From assembly GCA_014529385.2 (NCBI GenBank), contig CM043971.1, forward strand, positions 57,914,709 through 57,978,708: a stretch of 64,000 nt of DNA, given 5' to 3'. This DNA is from Adiantum capillus-veneris. Lineage: Eukaryota > Streptophyta > Polypodiopsida > Polypodiales > Pteridaceae. Below the pieces are notes generated by a model. The model did not search any database. It worked only from the letters and a program-made list of their open reading frames with translations, and was not told the DNA's origin. The translations under genes and the position numbers were made by a program. The first letter of the stretch is position 1. Every line of letters starts with the position of its first letter. Below are positions 55,427-64,000 of this stretch, piece after piece.

Positions 55427-56531
55427 CTTGAAGGAGGATCTGACGAGCAAGAAGGCAGATGTTACTTTTGGGCAGCTTATAGAGATGGTGCCTAAGCTAA
55501 AGCGACAGTGGAAGAGGATGGTTAACCCAATGGAGAAAGAGCCAGAGAGAGGTTCAGTAAAGGTATTGGCAATGGATGAGCTACCAGACATTTGCCCAAT
55601 AGTAGATGTGTGTCATAAAAGGAAAAATTTGGGACAAGGTTATGTGGATGGTGGAGCCCAAATATGTGTCATTACACACTCATGCGTTGAGAAGATGGGT
55701 CTCACAGTGGCTGGGGTGTCAGGTTTTCGGATCAGATTGGCAAACCATCAAAAAGTAAAATTCTTGGGTGTTGTAAAGAGCTTAGAAGTGGAGGCATATG
55801 ATGCAAAGGCAGTGGTTGATTTTCATGTGATGCCAGCAGGGTTGGGAGCATATCCTATTATACTGGGCAGACCATGGTTACTTGCAGTGGGAGCTGTTCA
55901 AGATTGGCGACATGGTACGATTAGCCTCTATGGAAAGACAGGTACCAAGAAGCTTTATAATATGGACACAAGCAAACGATTAGAGGGGCTTTATGAAGAT
56001 GAGGATGAGTCTAGTGATGAAGACTCTTCCACGGTGACAGATGAGGATAGTGATAGCACTACCAGCAGTGATGAGGATGCTGATGTTGCATTTCTTTTGA
56101 TGGACAAAGAAATCCAGGAGTTTGGTTTAGTTGCATTTGCGAATGAGGTTGAAGATGAAAGTGAAGGGCCTTATGAAGTGATTGAAGGGCTGATGCAAAC
56201 CAAGGTTGAGTTGTCAAAGAAGCAGGAATTGATGACACAAATGATCAGTGGAGACCTCTCAGCTATGGAGAAGGATATATATTTGCACATGCTGGCTAGT
56301 TTTCCTGATTTGTTCATTACTTCATATGAAGAGATCAGAGGGTTCAAGGGCGAAGAGATGCATATAGAGCTGAAAGAAGGTGCTAAGACAGTGCGGCAAA
56401 GGCTAAGAACGATGGGTCAAGAGCAAATGGAATCCAGGGTTCATAGTCCCTGTGGAGACCACAGAATGGGTGAGTCCAGTTGTAGTCAGTCCAAAGAAGG
56501 ATGGAAAGTGGATAATTTGTGTAGATTTTAA
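55314..56531 (+). CDS. Gypsy-4 protease
   Basis: Only the part after about 55380 is meaningful in this frame (DFPLGDGKLSYDLKEDLTSK). The protease active site is GYVDGGAQICVI (DGGA), with HVMPAGLGAYPIILGRPWLL as the flap and C-terminal motif. A strongly acidic linker (DEDESSDEDSSTVTDEDSDS) follows, then the RT lead-in ELKEGAKTVRQRLRTM. At about 56420-56450 the frame changes and roughly 15 codons are missing compared with relatives, so RT lacks its first strand. Confidence 0.85.
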   Translation: MGRGPQRIRKEEVPPFLVRSRKFHVSDFPLGDGKLSYDLKEDLTSKKADVTFGQLIEMVPKLKRQWKRMVNPMEKEPERGSVKVLAMDELPDICPIVDVCHKRKNLGQGYVDGGAQICVITHSCVEKMGLTVAGVSGFRIRLANHQKVKFLGVVKSLEVEAYDAKAVVDFHVMPAGLGAYPIILGRPWLLAVGAVQDWRHGTISLYGKTGTKKLYNMDTSKRLEGLYEDEDESSDEDSSTVTDEDSDSTTSSDEDADVAFLLMDKEIQEFGLVAFANEVEDESEGPYEVIEGLMQTKVELSKKQELMTQMISGDLSAMEKDIYLHMLASFPDLFITSYEEIRGFKGEEMHIELKEGAKTVRQRLRTMGQEQMESRVHSPCGDHRMGESSCSQSKEGWKVDNLCRF

Positions 56532-58866
56532 ACCCTTAAACGCAGCCACTAAGAAGAACCCATATCCTCTTCCATTCATCGATCAGATCTTGGATTCAGT
56601 GGCAGGTTATGAGAGGTACAGTGTGTGTGATGGTTTTTCAAGCTATTTTCAATTGAAGATTGCTCTTAAAGACCGCACAAAGACCACTTTTATTACGCCA
56701 TGGGGCTGCTATTGCTACACAGTATTGCCATTTGGGTTGTCAAATGGACCTTCCTTCTATCAACAGAGAGCAAATTGGGTGTTGGAACCATTCATTGGTA
56801 GTTGTGTTAAAGCTTTTATGGATGACTTCTGTGTTTATAGCAGTAGGGCTGAACACCATGAGAAGCTGCAGATGGTATTGGCTCGATATGATGAATGTGG
56901 AGGACAACTAAATCCAAAGAAATGTCATCTAGCACAGCCAAGGGTGAAGTTATTGGGCCATATGGTGTCAGAAAATGGCATTGAGGCTGATCCAGATAAG
57001 GTTAAGTCTATTATTCTTCTTCCATCACCTACGAGTACGAAGCAATTGGCAACCTTTATACACAAAGTGAAGTACATGGCAAGGTTTATTCCATTGTCTT
57101 CTCAGATTCTTTATCCATTACAACAAGTGGAAAAGCATGATCCATTGCAATGGGATGACAAGTGTGAAGAAGTGTTTCAAGAGGTGAAAGAGGTGTTAGG
57201 GGGTTTGTCAGCCATGCAGGCTCCTGATTGGGAGAAAGTTTTTTATGTAAATCCCTCAGTAGGGGATGATGCCATTGGAGCCATGCTATTGAAAAAGGGG
57301 AAGGGCAGCCATTATATGAGGCCAGTGTATTGTGCAAGCCGAGTGAAGTTGGTAGCGGAGAGAAAGTTCTCGGAAGTAGAGCTAGTGATGGCCAGTGTAA
57401 TATTTGCTTGTCGAAGATTTCGTCATTATTTGCTACCAGGACCTTTTGTTTTCTTGACGAGTTATGCCTTTTTGCCACACTTAATTAATGGTACTAACAT
57501 TTCAAATGTGGTCAAGAAATGGGTAATTGAGCTGCAAGAGTTTGAGTTCTCTTTTCTAGTGGAAGATAGTACAAGGGCTACCCTAGCTGATTTGTTGACC
57601 TACAAGGAGAATCCCCTTATTGTTAAGGAAGAGGTGGTGAGAAAGATAGTTGAAGAAGTGCCACAAATCAGCAATGCACATGTGTTGTTCTTTGATGGTT
57701 CATATAGAAAGAGCCATGATGCAGCTTCAGGGGGTATAGCACTTTATGATCCAGAGGGAAAGCTAGTATGCAAGAGAGGGTTCAAGTTGGATGCGCATAG
57801 TAACAATGAGGCTGAATATGCTACATTGGAAGCTGGATTACACATTTGTTTGAAGCATGGGGTTATAAGGTTGAGCATAAAAGGTGATGCCTTGTTAGTG
57901 GTGAAGCAAGTGCTGGGTGTGTGGAAGAGCAAGAACACCTCATTGAAGGAAATGTGCTTCAGAATTAAAGGCCTGTTAAAAAAGTTCGAAGCATGGATCA
58001 TCAAACACATTGAACGTGCTCTAAATGGAGAGGCACATGAAGCAGCTCAAGGGATGATTGGGGAGCTATTTGTGTTGAGGACCACTTTACCTCTTTATCA
58101 TGGCCGGGAAAGTTTGGCTCAAGAAGAGGAGTTTTTGCTAACAGGAATCATTTCAAAGGAGATTCAGAAGTCTAAGAAGTATGGCTTTTTGCGTAGAGCA
58201 TACAGGTACAAATTGATTGGTGATGTCTTATACATGAAAGGGTCTGATCTCGTGTTGAGACGTGTACCTTGGCGGGAGGATCTTTACAGAGTGTTGGAAG
58301 AGAATCACGAAGGCGCATGTGGTGGCCATTTTGCTCTAAAGATCACCTTGCATAAGATTTTGCAAGAGGCGTATGTATGGCCTAGTTTGCACAAGGATGT
58401 TCACCATTGGTGTAGGTCTTGCAATAGGTGTCAAGCATTTGGGAAGAGAGTGTTGAAGCCAGAGCTACAAAAAATCATTATGGCATTTGATGTGTTTGAA
58501 AAGTGGGGGATTGATGCAATAGGCCCGTTACCTATCACAAGCAGGGGCAAAAGCTATATCTTGACGGCAGTGGACTATCTCTCTAGATGGGCAGAGGCTA
58601 TAGCAGTAAAACAGATCACTGCAAAGGATGTGGCAAAATTTGTGTATGATGAAATATGTTGCAAGTTTGGGGTGCCATTAGAGCTACTTTCAGATAAGGG
58701 GCCAAGATTTAGAGCTAAAGTGCTAGACTTCTTATGCACAAAGATGAAGATTAGGCACAAGCATACCACTCCTTATTACCCGCAGTGTAATGGCTTAAAT
58801 GAAAGATTCAATGGTGAGTTGGTACAAATTCTTTCTAAAGCTAGTGACAGAGAACCAAGGAAATAA
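56452..58866 (+). CDS. Gypsy-4 RT, two RNase H domains and integrase core
   Basis: An 804-codon frame. RT: VSPKKDGKW, CVDFKPLNAATKKNPYPLPF, FGLSNGPSFY and FMDD at residues 122-125. First RNase H (about 265-380): the catalytic Asp positions read N (FYVNPSVGDDAIG) and S (FLTSYAFL), so it is degenerate. Second RNase H (410-535), archaeal type: FFDGSYRK (D415), NNEAEY (E453), KGDALLV (D479); the last acidic position is altered (AHEAA). Integrase: zinc motif H619, H626, C657, C660; D688 (GIDAIGPL), D748 (LSDKGP) and E784 (NERFNGEL). It ends at 58866 by a frameshift. Confidence 0.92.
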   Translation: METTEWVSPVVVSPKKDGKWIICVDFKPLNAATKKNPYPLPFIDQILDSVAGYERYSVCDGFSSYFQLKIALKDRTKTTFITPWGCYCYTVLPFGLSNGPSFYQQRANWVLEPFIGSCVKAFMDDFCVYSSRAEHHEKLQMVLARYDECGGQLNPKKCHLAQPRVKLLGHMVSENGIEADPDKVKSIILLPSPTSTKQLATFIHKVKYMARFIPLSSQILYPLQQVEKHDPLQWDDKCEEVFQEVKEVLGGLSAMQAPDWEKVFYVNPSVGDDAIGAMLLKKGKGSHYMRPVYCASRVKLVAERKFSEVELVMASVIFACRRFRHYLLPGPFVFLTSYAFLPHLINGTNISNVVKKWVIELQEFEFSFLVEDSTRATLADLLTYKENPLIVKEEVVRKIVEEVPQISNAHVLFFDGSYRKSHDAASGGIALYDPEGKLVCKRGFKLDAHSNNEAEYATLEAGLHICLKHGVIRLSIKGDALLVVKQVLGVWKSKNTSLKEMCFRIKGLLKKFEAWIIKHIERALNGEAHEAAQGMIGELFVLRTTLPLYHGRESLAQEEEFLLTGIISKEIQKSKKYGFLRRAYRYKLIGDVLYMKGSDLVLRRVPWREDLYRVLEENHEGACGGHFALKITLHKILQEAYVWPSLHKDVHHWCRSCNRCQAFGKRVLKPELQKIIMAFDVFEKWGIDAIGPLPITSRGKSYILTAVDYLSRWAEAIAVKQITAKDVAKFVYDEICCKFGVPLELLSDKGPRFRAKVLDFLCTKMKIRHKHTTPYYPQCNGLNERFNGELVQILSKASDREPRK

Positions 58867-58873
58867 TTAGGAT

Positions 58874-59476
58874 TTGGAATTTCCTAGTGCATTATGGGCT
58901 TACCGTACTTCGGTGAAGACAGGTACAGGGTTTACTCCATTTCATTTGGTGTATGGAAAGGAAGCACTATTGCCTGTGGAGGTAGAGTTTCCTGCGGTCA
59001 AGATGTTAGAGAAGTTGCTTGGGCCGCCTAGTGATGCATTCAAAGAGAGGCTCTTGCAGTTACAAGAGGTCCAGTTGGATAGGATGAGCGCATTGGAGCA
59101 TTATGAGCAGATGCAGGATAAGGTTTTGGCAAAGATAAATGAAAAGGTCAAAAGTAAGGGTATCAAGAAACATGACTTGGTTTTGTGCTACAACAGTAAG
59201 CTGGACAACACCTTCCAAAAGAAGTTTCAAATTAAGTGGGAAGGCCCTTTCAAGGTAGTGGAGTGTTTTCCAAATGGCACATATCAGCTGGCTAACCTCG
59301 ATGGTGTTCTACATAAGTCAAGGGTAAATGGATTGCGTCTTAAATTGTATCATGCTAGATTGATGATGGTGGAGCAAGATGAGCTGTCTGTGGATCAAGC
59401 AGTGTTGGTGAGGGATGAGGAGACTTGTGATGCGGCGAGTCTCATATCTCTCTTTGCTGCTGCTGATCATGAATGA
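58874..59476 (+). CDS. Gypsy-4 integrase C-terminal part
   Basis: It continues the integrase in another frame: FPSALWAYRTSVKTGTGFTP, FHLVYGKEALLPVEVEFPA, a long helix (LDRMSALEHYEQMQDKV) and the GPY/F-type module KWEGPFKVVECFPNGTYQLA, ending NGLRLKLYH. The upstream codons contain a TAG (58865-58867) that fits a CAG-to-TAG change. No chromodomain. The polypurine tract AGGGGATGGGAAAA follows 11 bases after the stop. Confidence 0.9.
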   Translation: MEFPSALWAYRTSVKTGTGFTPFHLVYGKEALLPVEVEFPAVKMLEKLLGPPSDAFKERLLQLQEVQLDRMSALEHYEQMQDKVLAKINEKVKSKGIKKHDLVLCYNSKLDNTFQKKFQIKWEGPFKVVECFPNGTYQLANLDGVLHKSRVNGLRLKLYHARLMMVEQDELSVDQAVLVRDEETCDAASLISLFAAADHE

Positions 59477-59487
59477 TCTAGCAGGCT

Positions 59488-59501
59488 AGGGGATGGGAAA
59501 A
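59488..59501 (+). promoter_or_regulatory. Polypurine tract of Gypsy-4
   Basis: AGGGGATGGGAAAA ends three bases before the 3' LTR start; it would prime plus-strand DNA synthesis. Confidence 0.9.
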
Positions 59502-59504
59502 TTA

Positions 59505-60448
59505 TGTCAGGAGTTTTTTGGAGAAAGTAATTGCGCATATGTACATACCCATACATGGTACATTGAATAAAGGATTGCCCATTTTCCAGAGCCAGGTGGT
59601 TACGTGGGGCCCACATGTGTACAGGTAGGACTGCATGTACATAGTGCATCGATTTTCATTGTTACCAATACCAGTGTGTTTTTTCTATAATAATGAGGAG
59701 TTGGTAGCACGTAAAACTTCTCGAGGAAGCTATCCGCGGGCCCACGACATGAGGTAAGCAGGTGCGTCAGATGGCATCGAGTGGCGTAAGAAGGTCGAAC
59801 GGGGTCAACACTTGCACGCGGAGAAGTATGGACACGACGTGGGTGTTTTCTTGTGATACTTATGCAGAAAGGTCATCATGAGGACCATTTTTTGGGGCCA
59901 CTTCACGTGGTTGCGAGATGCATTATTTGGAAAAACTGAGTGCCAGGTGTGCGGATGATGCAAAAAAGGTGACAACTATGCACTGCGAGGTCAGTTTTTG
60001 GCCTGTTCGGGGTCCGTTTGAGATCATCTAAAAGGCCAAGGGTGCCCAAGTAATAAAGCTAAGTGTGGGAACTGAAAAATTAGAGAGAAGACCAGAAAAA
60101 ACGTGGAGAAGAGAGGAGGAACAGCCGCAAGTGTGTTTTTGGTGTTTTTGGAGCCTGTTTTGGCCCTAAACTGCTCATCCGAGATCGGATTTGAGCACTT
60201 TGACATTGTAGACTGGGGTTTTGGGCCGTTCCGGACGCGATGGCGCTGTCCATTTTTCCAAATTCCTCACTCTTTTTGTGCTGTTTTTTCTGTGTAAGTT
60301 TCTCCTATGAGCGAAGTTTCTGCTCTAGTTTGTGATTGTATCTGACTTATTTTACCCATATTGTGTGAGCTATTTGCCCCATTGGTGTTGGCCCAAGCTC
60401 AATTGTATCTAAGCATCAGAAGTTCTCCTCTTTTGAGCTGAGTTTTTT

Positions 60449-60486
<38 letters not shown>

Positions 60487-60662
60487 AGTGGGCAAGTGGA
60501 TAGTCTCTCTCCTCTCACTCCAGAGGTGTGTTCCCTGTCTCGGCCAGGTGTGTTGTCTAAGCCGAGTGGTGCCCCATAGTGTGTGTGTGTGTGTGTGTAT
60601 CTTCCCAAGAGTGTGTGTCGGGTCGTTATAGAGGCGCTGTGTGTGTTTTCATCCCGCTCACA
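59505..60662 (+). repeat. 3' LTR of Gypsy-4 (1158 bp)
   Basis: Same ends as the 5' LTR. GT tracts at 60450-60485 and 60579-60598 differ from the 5' copy mainly in repeat number. Confidence 0.95.
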
Positions 60663-61150
60663 ACGTCTCTCTTTATACCAATGGCCGTGCATATGTGCTT
60701 CTCATGCTATGCTCCACCACCATCTTGTAGCTTTGGGAAGGGCTTGACACATGCACAAATCTCTCAACACCATGTCAAAAGGGCTTCTACCTCAACCTGT
60801 GTGAATAGAGCGTATTTCGACATGATTTAAGTCGTCTTCACATTGCTTGATGATGTGGTAGAGATCTTCGACATGACCTCCTGTGGCCACCATAGGGTGC
60901 GACGTTGTTGGGGTGGTGGTTGTCCTTCATACGTGTGGGCATTGTAGAGAGATAATAATGTTTAGGGCTTAAATTAAACACCAAATTCAAGTCTTGCACG
61001 ATCTATTTTTCATGGCTTGTGTTTTTTAATTCTAAATAATTACCACAATAAATAATGACATATATATCTCTTCTTTGTCCACTTTTCATAGCTTCAAATC
61101 TTTTCTAATTTTAGGTGAGCACAGATCTCTCCCTTTGTTTGTCTCTCCAA

Positions 61151-61204
<54 letters not shown>

Positions 61205-61465
61205 ATGGTATACTACAAATGGAATTTTGGTGGTATATTACAATCAAAAGGCTCATGTGACACCAAAGCGATAAGTATGGCTACTCAATTTTATGCTTCA
61301 AGAAATGGCTCCCCATTATAACCATAACACAAGAAATACAAGTCAGGAAAAACGTGGGCCGCTTTCACCAAAATGAGTATCCACTTGCTATCTACAAAAT
61401 CACCCGATGAGCTGAGGTTTTAAAGTGACAAAGTCTTTAAAGGTTGAAAAAGTGAGCACTCCAAT
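60663..61465. other. Continuation of the CACTA-bounded region
   Basis: This sequence was contiguous with 51900-52002 before Gypsy-4 inserted. It has no clear gene. A (GA)n tract lies at 61154-61201. Confidence 0.45.
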
Positions 61466-61469
61466 GAGT

Positions 61470-62219
61470 GACCCTATCAAGAATTTCTTTTTCCTCTCTT
61501 AAAACAAGTAGGCATGACATTTGCATCATTGGCATTTTGAATTGGAGGCCATCCATGAAGCACCTCCAAACATGTTTCCAAATCTTGTCACTTGTTTTCT
61601 CCTTGAACATTCCAATAATCTGTGGTTGGATCTCTCCTCAAAAACCCTAGCTTGACTGCTTTTTGTTATGTATTTATATTGAACACGACAATAACCTTGA
61701 AAGATGGAGTAGACATGGAGGAGCTGCTTACAACCAATACTACATCTCCTATTTCCACCCATGGCCGTGCACATCCAACCTTGCCAGGTTGTAGCAACCA
61801 AGTTCGAAAAATGGTGTCGCTCATTTCATATATCACCTTGTTTTGGGTATTGCGAAAAGGTAGAAAGAAGCACTTGTGTAGTATGGCATATGTTGATAAA
61901 AGACACTTCTTTTTGCAAGAAAAATCCACATCACTAATCAATCTCATCCCAATGACCTTACCAAGTTGAAGAGGATCTATTCCATTGCCTCCATTTATAA
62001 ACTCCCCAATCAAGAACAACTCAATGCCTCTGTTATGCTCATGTGACAATAAACCCGTGATCTTCCATACACACTGAATTCGTTTGGTGATTTTCCGACG
62101 TTACCCTGATTGGATTGTAGGCTCAACACCCAGCTCTCAAGCTCACCTCGCAAAAGGGAACCTCTCTCTGAGGATGAACATGCAAATACTTGATCGCTAT
62201 CCTCAACACATGGCTCCAT
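61470..62219 (-). pseudogene. Unnamed repeated gene family, longer copy
   Basis: The best reading starts near 62090 in the frame KITGLLSHEHNRGIELFLIG, continues DPLQLGKVIGMRLISDVDFS, STYAILHKCFFLPFRNTQNK, TWLLQPGKVGCARPWVEIGD and TPSFKVIVVFNIN (61666-62049). After stops it goes on with RRDPTTDYWNVQ and QDLETCLEVLHGWPPIQ (about 61530-61650). The end matches the plus-strand fragment at 48.7-49.06 kb. ATG 62219 opens another short frame (MEPCVEDSDQVFACSSSERG) that may be a first exon. It lies just 3' of the methyltransferase-like gene, same strand. Function unknown. Confidence 0.45.
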
Positions 62220-62453
62220 TAGTCCTACATCACATAAACATACACAATTTTTTCACTTTGCTTGGTACGCTAATTAAAAAAAATGGAAACAAAATGTATT
62301 CAACCACTCTTCAAATATACAAATTGAAATTCAATAGAAAAAGGTTGTGTCCATCAATCACAATTCAAAGATACATACTCACATACAAAATGAATGAGCA
62401 AAAAACAATCATATTTGTCTTATAAAGTCAATGAAGTTGATGTCTCATGCCAT

Positions 62454-63744
62454 CTAAACCTCTAACAGATCGCCTATCTGAGAGAGGTAATGTTCATGGC
62501 ACCTCTCATCAATCTCAATACTCACGCAATACCGGTCTAAGACCTCACACACTTTGGCCATATTTTCGACCCCAGCAAAACAATCTATTATGATTTCCCC
62601 TTCTTGAGTGCAGAGCAAAACTAGGAAACCACAAAAGTTTGTGTGTCTCTCAGCTGCCCCACGCAAGGCATTGCATTCTTGATCTAGTGTCAGGTTTATC
62701 TTCCTTGTTGGTAGCTCCACAAATGTATCAGACTTGTTGTCGAAAGATCCCTTCATGACTTTTAGTAATTCTTGCTCCCAATGTAATTCACGTGTACCAT
62801 CTGGATGGACAAAGAATATAATCACTAAAGTGGAAACCTGCAAGGTAGCATTAAGAGAGTAAATTATTAGAGTTTAGCCTAAAATACTCTACAACCATAA
62901 TCCTCAAGTGGTTTTGACTTACCTCTTCTACTTTCCCACGAACGATCCTTTTGCATTGGGTTGTAGTTTCCAAGAACATACTATGTACATATTGAAGTTT
63001 GGATTGCCCCATCACACGTGACACAATCTCAAATTGATGCTCAATACCACTAGTAGTAACAGAGAAACCATCATGGCTCAAGAACTCTGATGCAATGATA
63101 ACTGACGTCTTTAGCTTTTCTGAATCCCATTCATTCCAAGCTCGTAGTTCATCCTCCTCTTCAAATGGGTACAAGCCAGATGGAAGATCTGCTCATACAA
63201 GAGAGACAAATGCATCCTCGTAGAATCTACCTTGGGCTTGAAGTTTCTCTATAAACCGTCGTATCATTACTGCATCTGAGTCTTCGAGGCCATTAAATGT
63301 ATCAATTGCAATATGCAATATATCAGCATGTACAGGGAGATGAAATGGCACAAAAGCCTCCGGTGCATCCTCATCTTCATTTTCCCATTGTGTTCGCGTA
63401 GTTTTGCCCTTCAGCTTTTTTTGTGGTGGTGTTTTCTTTGTTTTTCTATGCTTTCCTTCCAAGTTATTACCTCTTTTCTTCTCATCGGTACCCTTACCCT
63501 TGCGATCTGGACTTTGCACTACCTCTTTAAGAGTACCCTTACCACCTCTTGTACCTATCTTGCCAGGAGACTTTATTGTATCCTTTCCACTCTAGTCAAT
63601 CTTGTCGTGAGGGCTTCTTGTTTCCTTTCCACTTCTCCTTTCCCTTGTGTTTGTCACCGTGTCTTTCTTTGGAGTGCCGTGAGGGCTCCTTATATCCTTG
63701 CCACTACCACTACCACTTTCCTTTGCATTTGTTGTTGTATCTTT
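62454..63744 (-). CDS. N4/N6 DNA methyltransferase-like gene, C-terminal exons
   Basis: Two exons are readable: 62923-63744 and 62454-62837, joined by an 85 bp intron with donor GAG|GTAAGT and acceptor TTGCAG, phase 0. The first exon has a basic linker with repeated SGK(D/E)T..SP words, then LPVHADILHIAIDTFN, RRFIEKLQAQGRFYEDAFVS and EWDSEKLKTSVIIASEFLSH. The last exon ends with GEIIIDCFAGVENMAKVCEV and YCVSIEIDERCHEHYL. This fits motif X and the SAM-binding motif I (DPFAGSGTT, here DCFAGVENM) of N4/N6 methyltransferases, followed by the IEIDP strand. The Gly-rich loop is altered, and I cannot find a DPPY motif. In-frame TGA (about 63190) and TAG (63592-63594) both fit C-to-T changes. Confidence in the fold is moderate; activity is doubtful. 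Confidence 0.5.
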
Positions 63745-63871
63745 CTATGAAGTGCTCGTTGCAACTACTATTGGCTTGCACATAAGACATGTTTCCAAAC
63801 CATGCAAACAAAACATAAGTAGTGACTACTAACCTCATCTAATATATTTTATTGCAATGCATTGAACTCAC

Positions 63872-64000
63872 GTGTATATATTTCTGTCTCCTCGGTTGGA
63901 TAGTCAACTTCCAAATACTCTAAGAACCATGACACGTCATAGAGATCCTTAGGAAGAGTCCTATTTGCATCGAGCCATGAACGTGGGTACAATGATTTAT
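63872..64000 (-). CDS. Upstream exon of the methyltransferase-like gene (partial)
   Basis: An open frame to the window edge reads SLYPRSWLDANRTLPKDLYD and VSWFLEYLEVDYPTEETEIY and ends at a good donor, CAC|GTGAGT (63871 down). An acceptor TTCATAG lies at 63745-63750, but the phases do not match, so the join is uncertain. It probably belongs to the same gene; the 5' part lies beyond 64000. Confidence 0.4.

Larger units (their letters stand above)
52003..60662 (+). mobile_element. Gypsy-4: Tat-like Ty3/Gypsy element with full LTRs
   Basis: The LTRs 52003-53162 and 59505-60662 are nearly identical. Primer-binding candidate at 53169-53186, polypurine tract at 59488-59501, and gag, protease, RT, two RNase H domains and integrase between. 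The flanks share ACGT directly outside both ends (51999-52002 and 60663-60666), a 4 bp target duplication. The second, archaeal-type RNase H is a mark of the Tat lineage. Reading frames are broken at three places, so the copy is not autonomous. Confidence 0.93.

Noticed and set aside
52003-60662. Integrated plant pararetrovirus
   Set aside because: Two LTRs, a polypurine tract, integrase and a target duplication show an LTR retrotransposon; there is no movement protein.
62454-63519. MT-A70 type RNA adenine methyltransferase
   Set aside because: The motif order (motif X then motif I at the C-terminus) and the lack of a DPPW block fit N4/N6 DNA-type enzymes better.
1-64000. Intact tRNA or rRNA genes
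   Set aside because: None was recognised by eye; only one tRNA-like promoter box (23.02-23.10 kb) was found.

Overview
The window is nuclear DNA of a land plant with a large, repeat-dominated genome. The evidence is the combination of plant-type chromoviruses, a Tat-like Ty3/Gypsy element with two RNase H domains, Ty1/Copia, CACTA (Tnp2) and hAT transposases, very abundant (CT)n and (GT)n microsatellites, and GT-AG introns. The species cannot be read from the sequence; a fern, lycophyte or gymnosperm is a guess from style only. There is no prokaryotic, organellar or viral gene set.

Layout. 1-4486: 3' part of chromovirus copy 1 (+) with a repeat-filled 2.1 kb LTR. 4.6-5.8 kb: CACTA Tnp2 and Transposase_24-like pseudogenes (-). 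6.1-7.5 kb: microsatellites and an AT-rich degenerate heptamer field. 7.6-10.9 kb: truncated Ty1/Copia element (-). 10.9-19.8 kb: Gypsy-2 (-), with gag, protease, RT, integrase and a long coiled-coil ORF after integrase; it lies inside 19.8-23 kb Gypsy-3 (-), a relative that keeps only its 5' half. 23-25.8 kb: a tRNA-like (SINE-like) box, a 155 bp foldback and a Tnp2-like gene (+) that is split by 25.8-35.4 kb chromovirus copy 2 (-) and resumes at 35.4 kb, next to a protein-kinase-like pseudogene. 37.7-39.8 kb: hAT transposase pseudogene (-), with an array of about nine diverged stem-loop units upstream of it. 40.9-48.7 kb: chromovirus copy 3 (-). 48.7-51.1 kb: fragment of an unknown gene family and a GC-rich gene remnant. 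51.38 kb: a CACTA terminus. 52.0-60.7 kb: Gypsy-4 (+), the only element with two full LTRs and a clear target-site duplication. 61.5-64 kb: a second copy of the unknown family and an intron-containing gene whose C-terminus looks like an N4/N6 DNA methyltransferase (-), running off the right edge.

Almost every coding region is broken by stops or single-base shifts, so the window is a graveyard of nested mobile elements. The order of events can be partly read: Gypsy-2 entered Gypsy-3, copy 2 entered a Tnp2-like gene, copy 3 broke the unknown gene at 48.69 kb, and Gypsy-4 entered DNA just inside a CACTA end. The most unusual items are the stem-loop array with apparently compensatory changes (39.96-40.51 kb), the methyltransferase-like gene on the inner side of a CACTA end, and the in-frame extra ORF of Gypsy-2.
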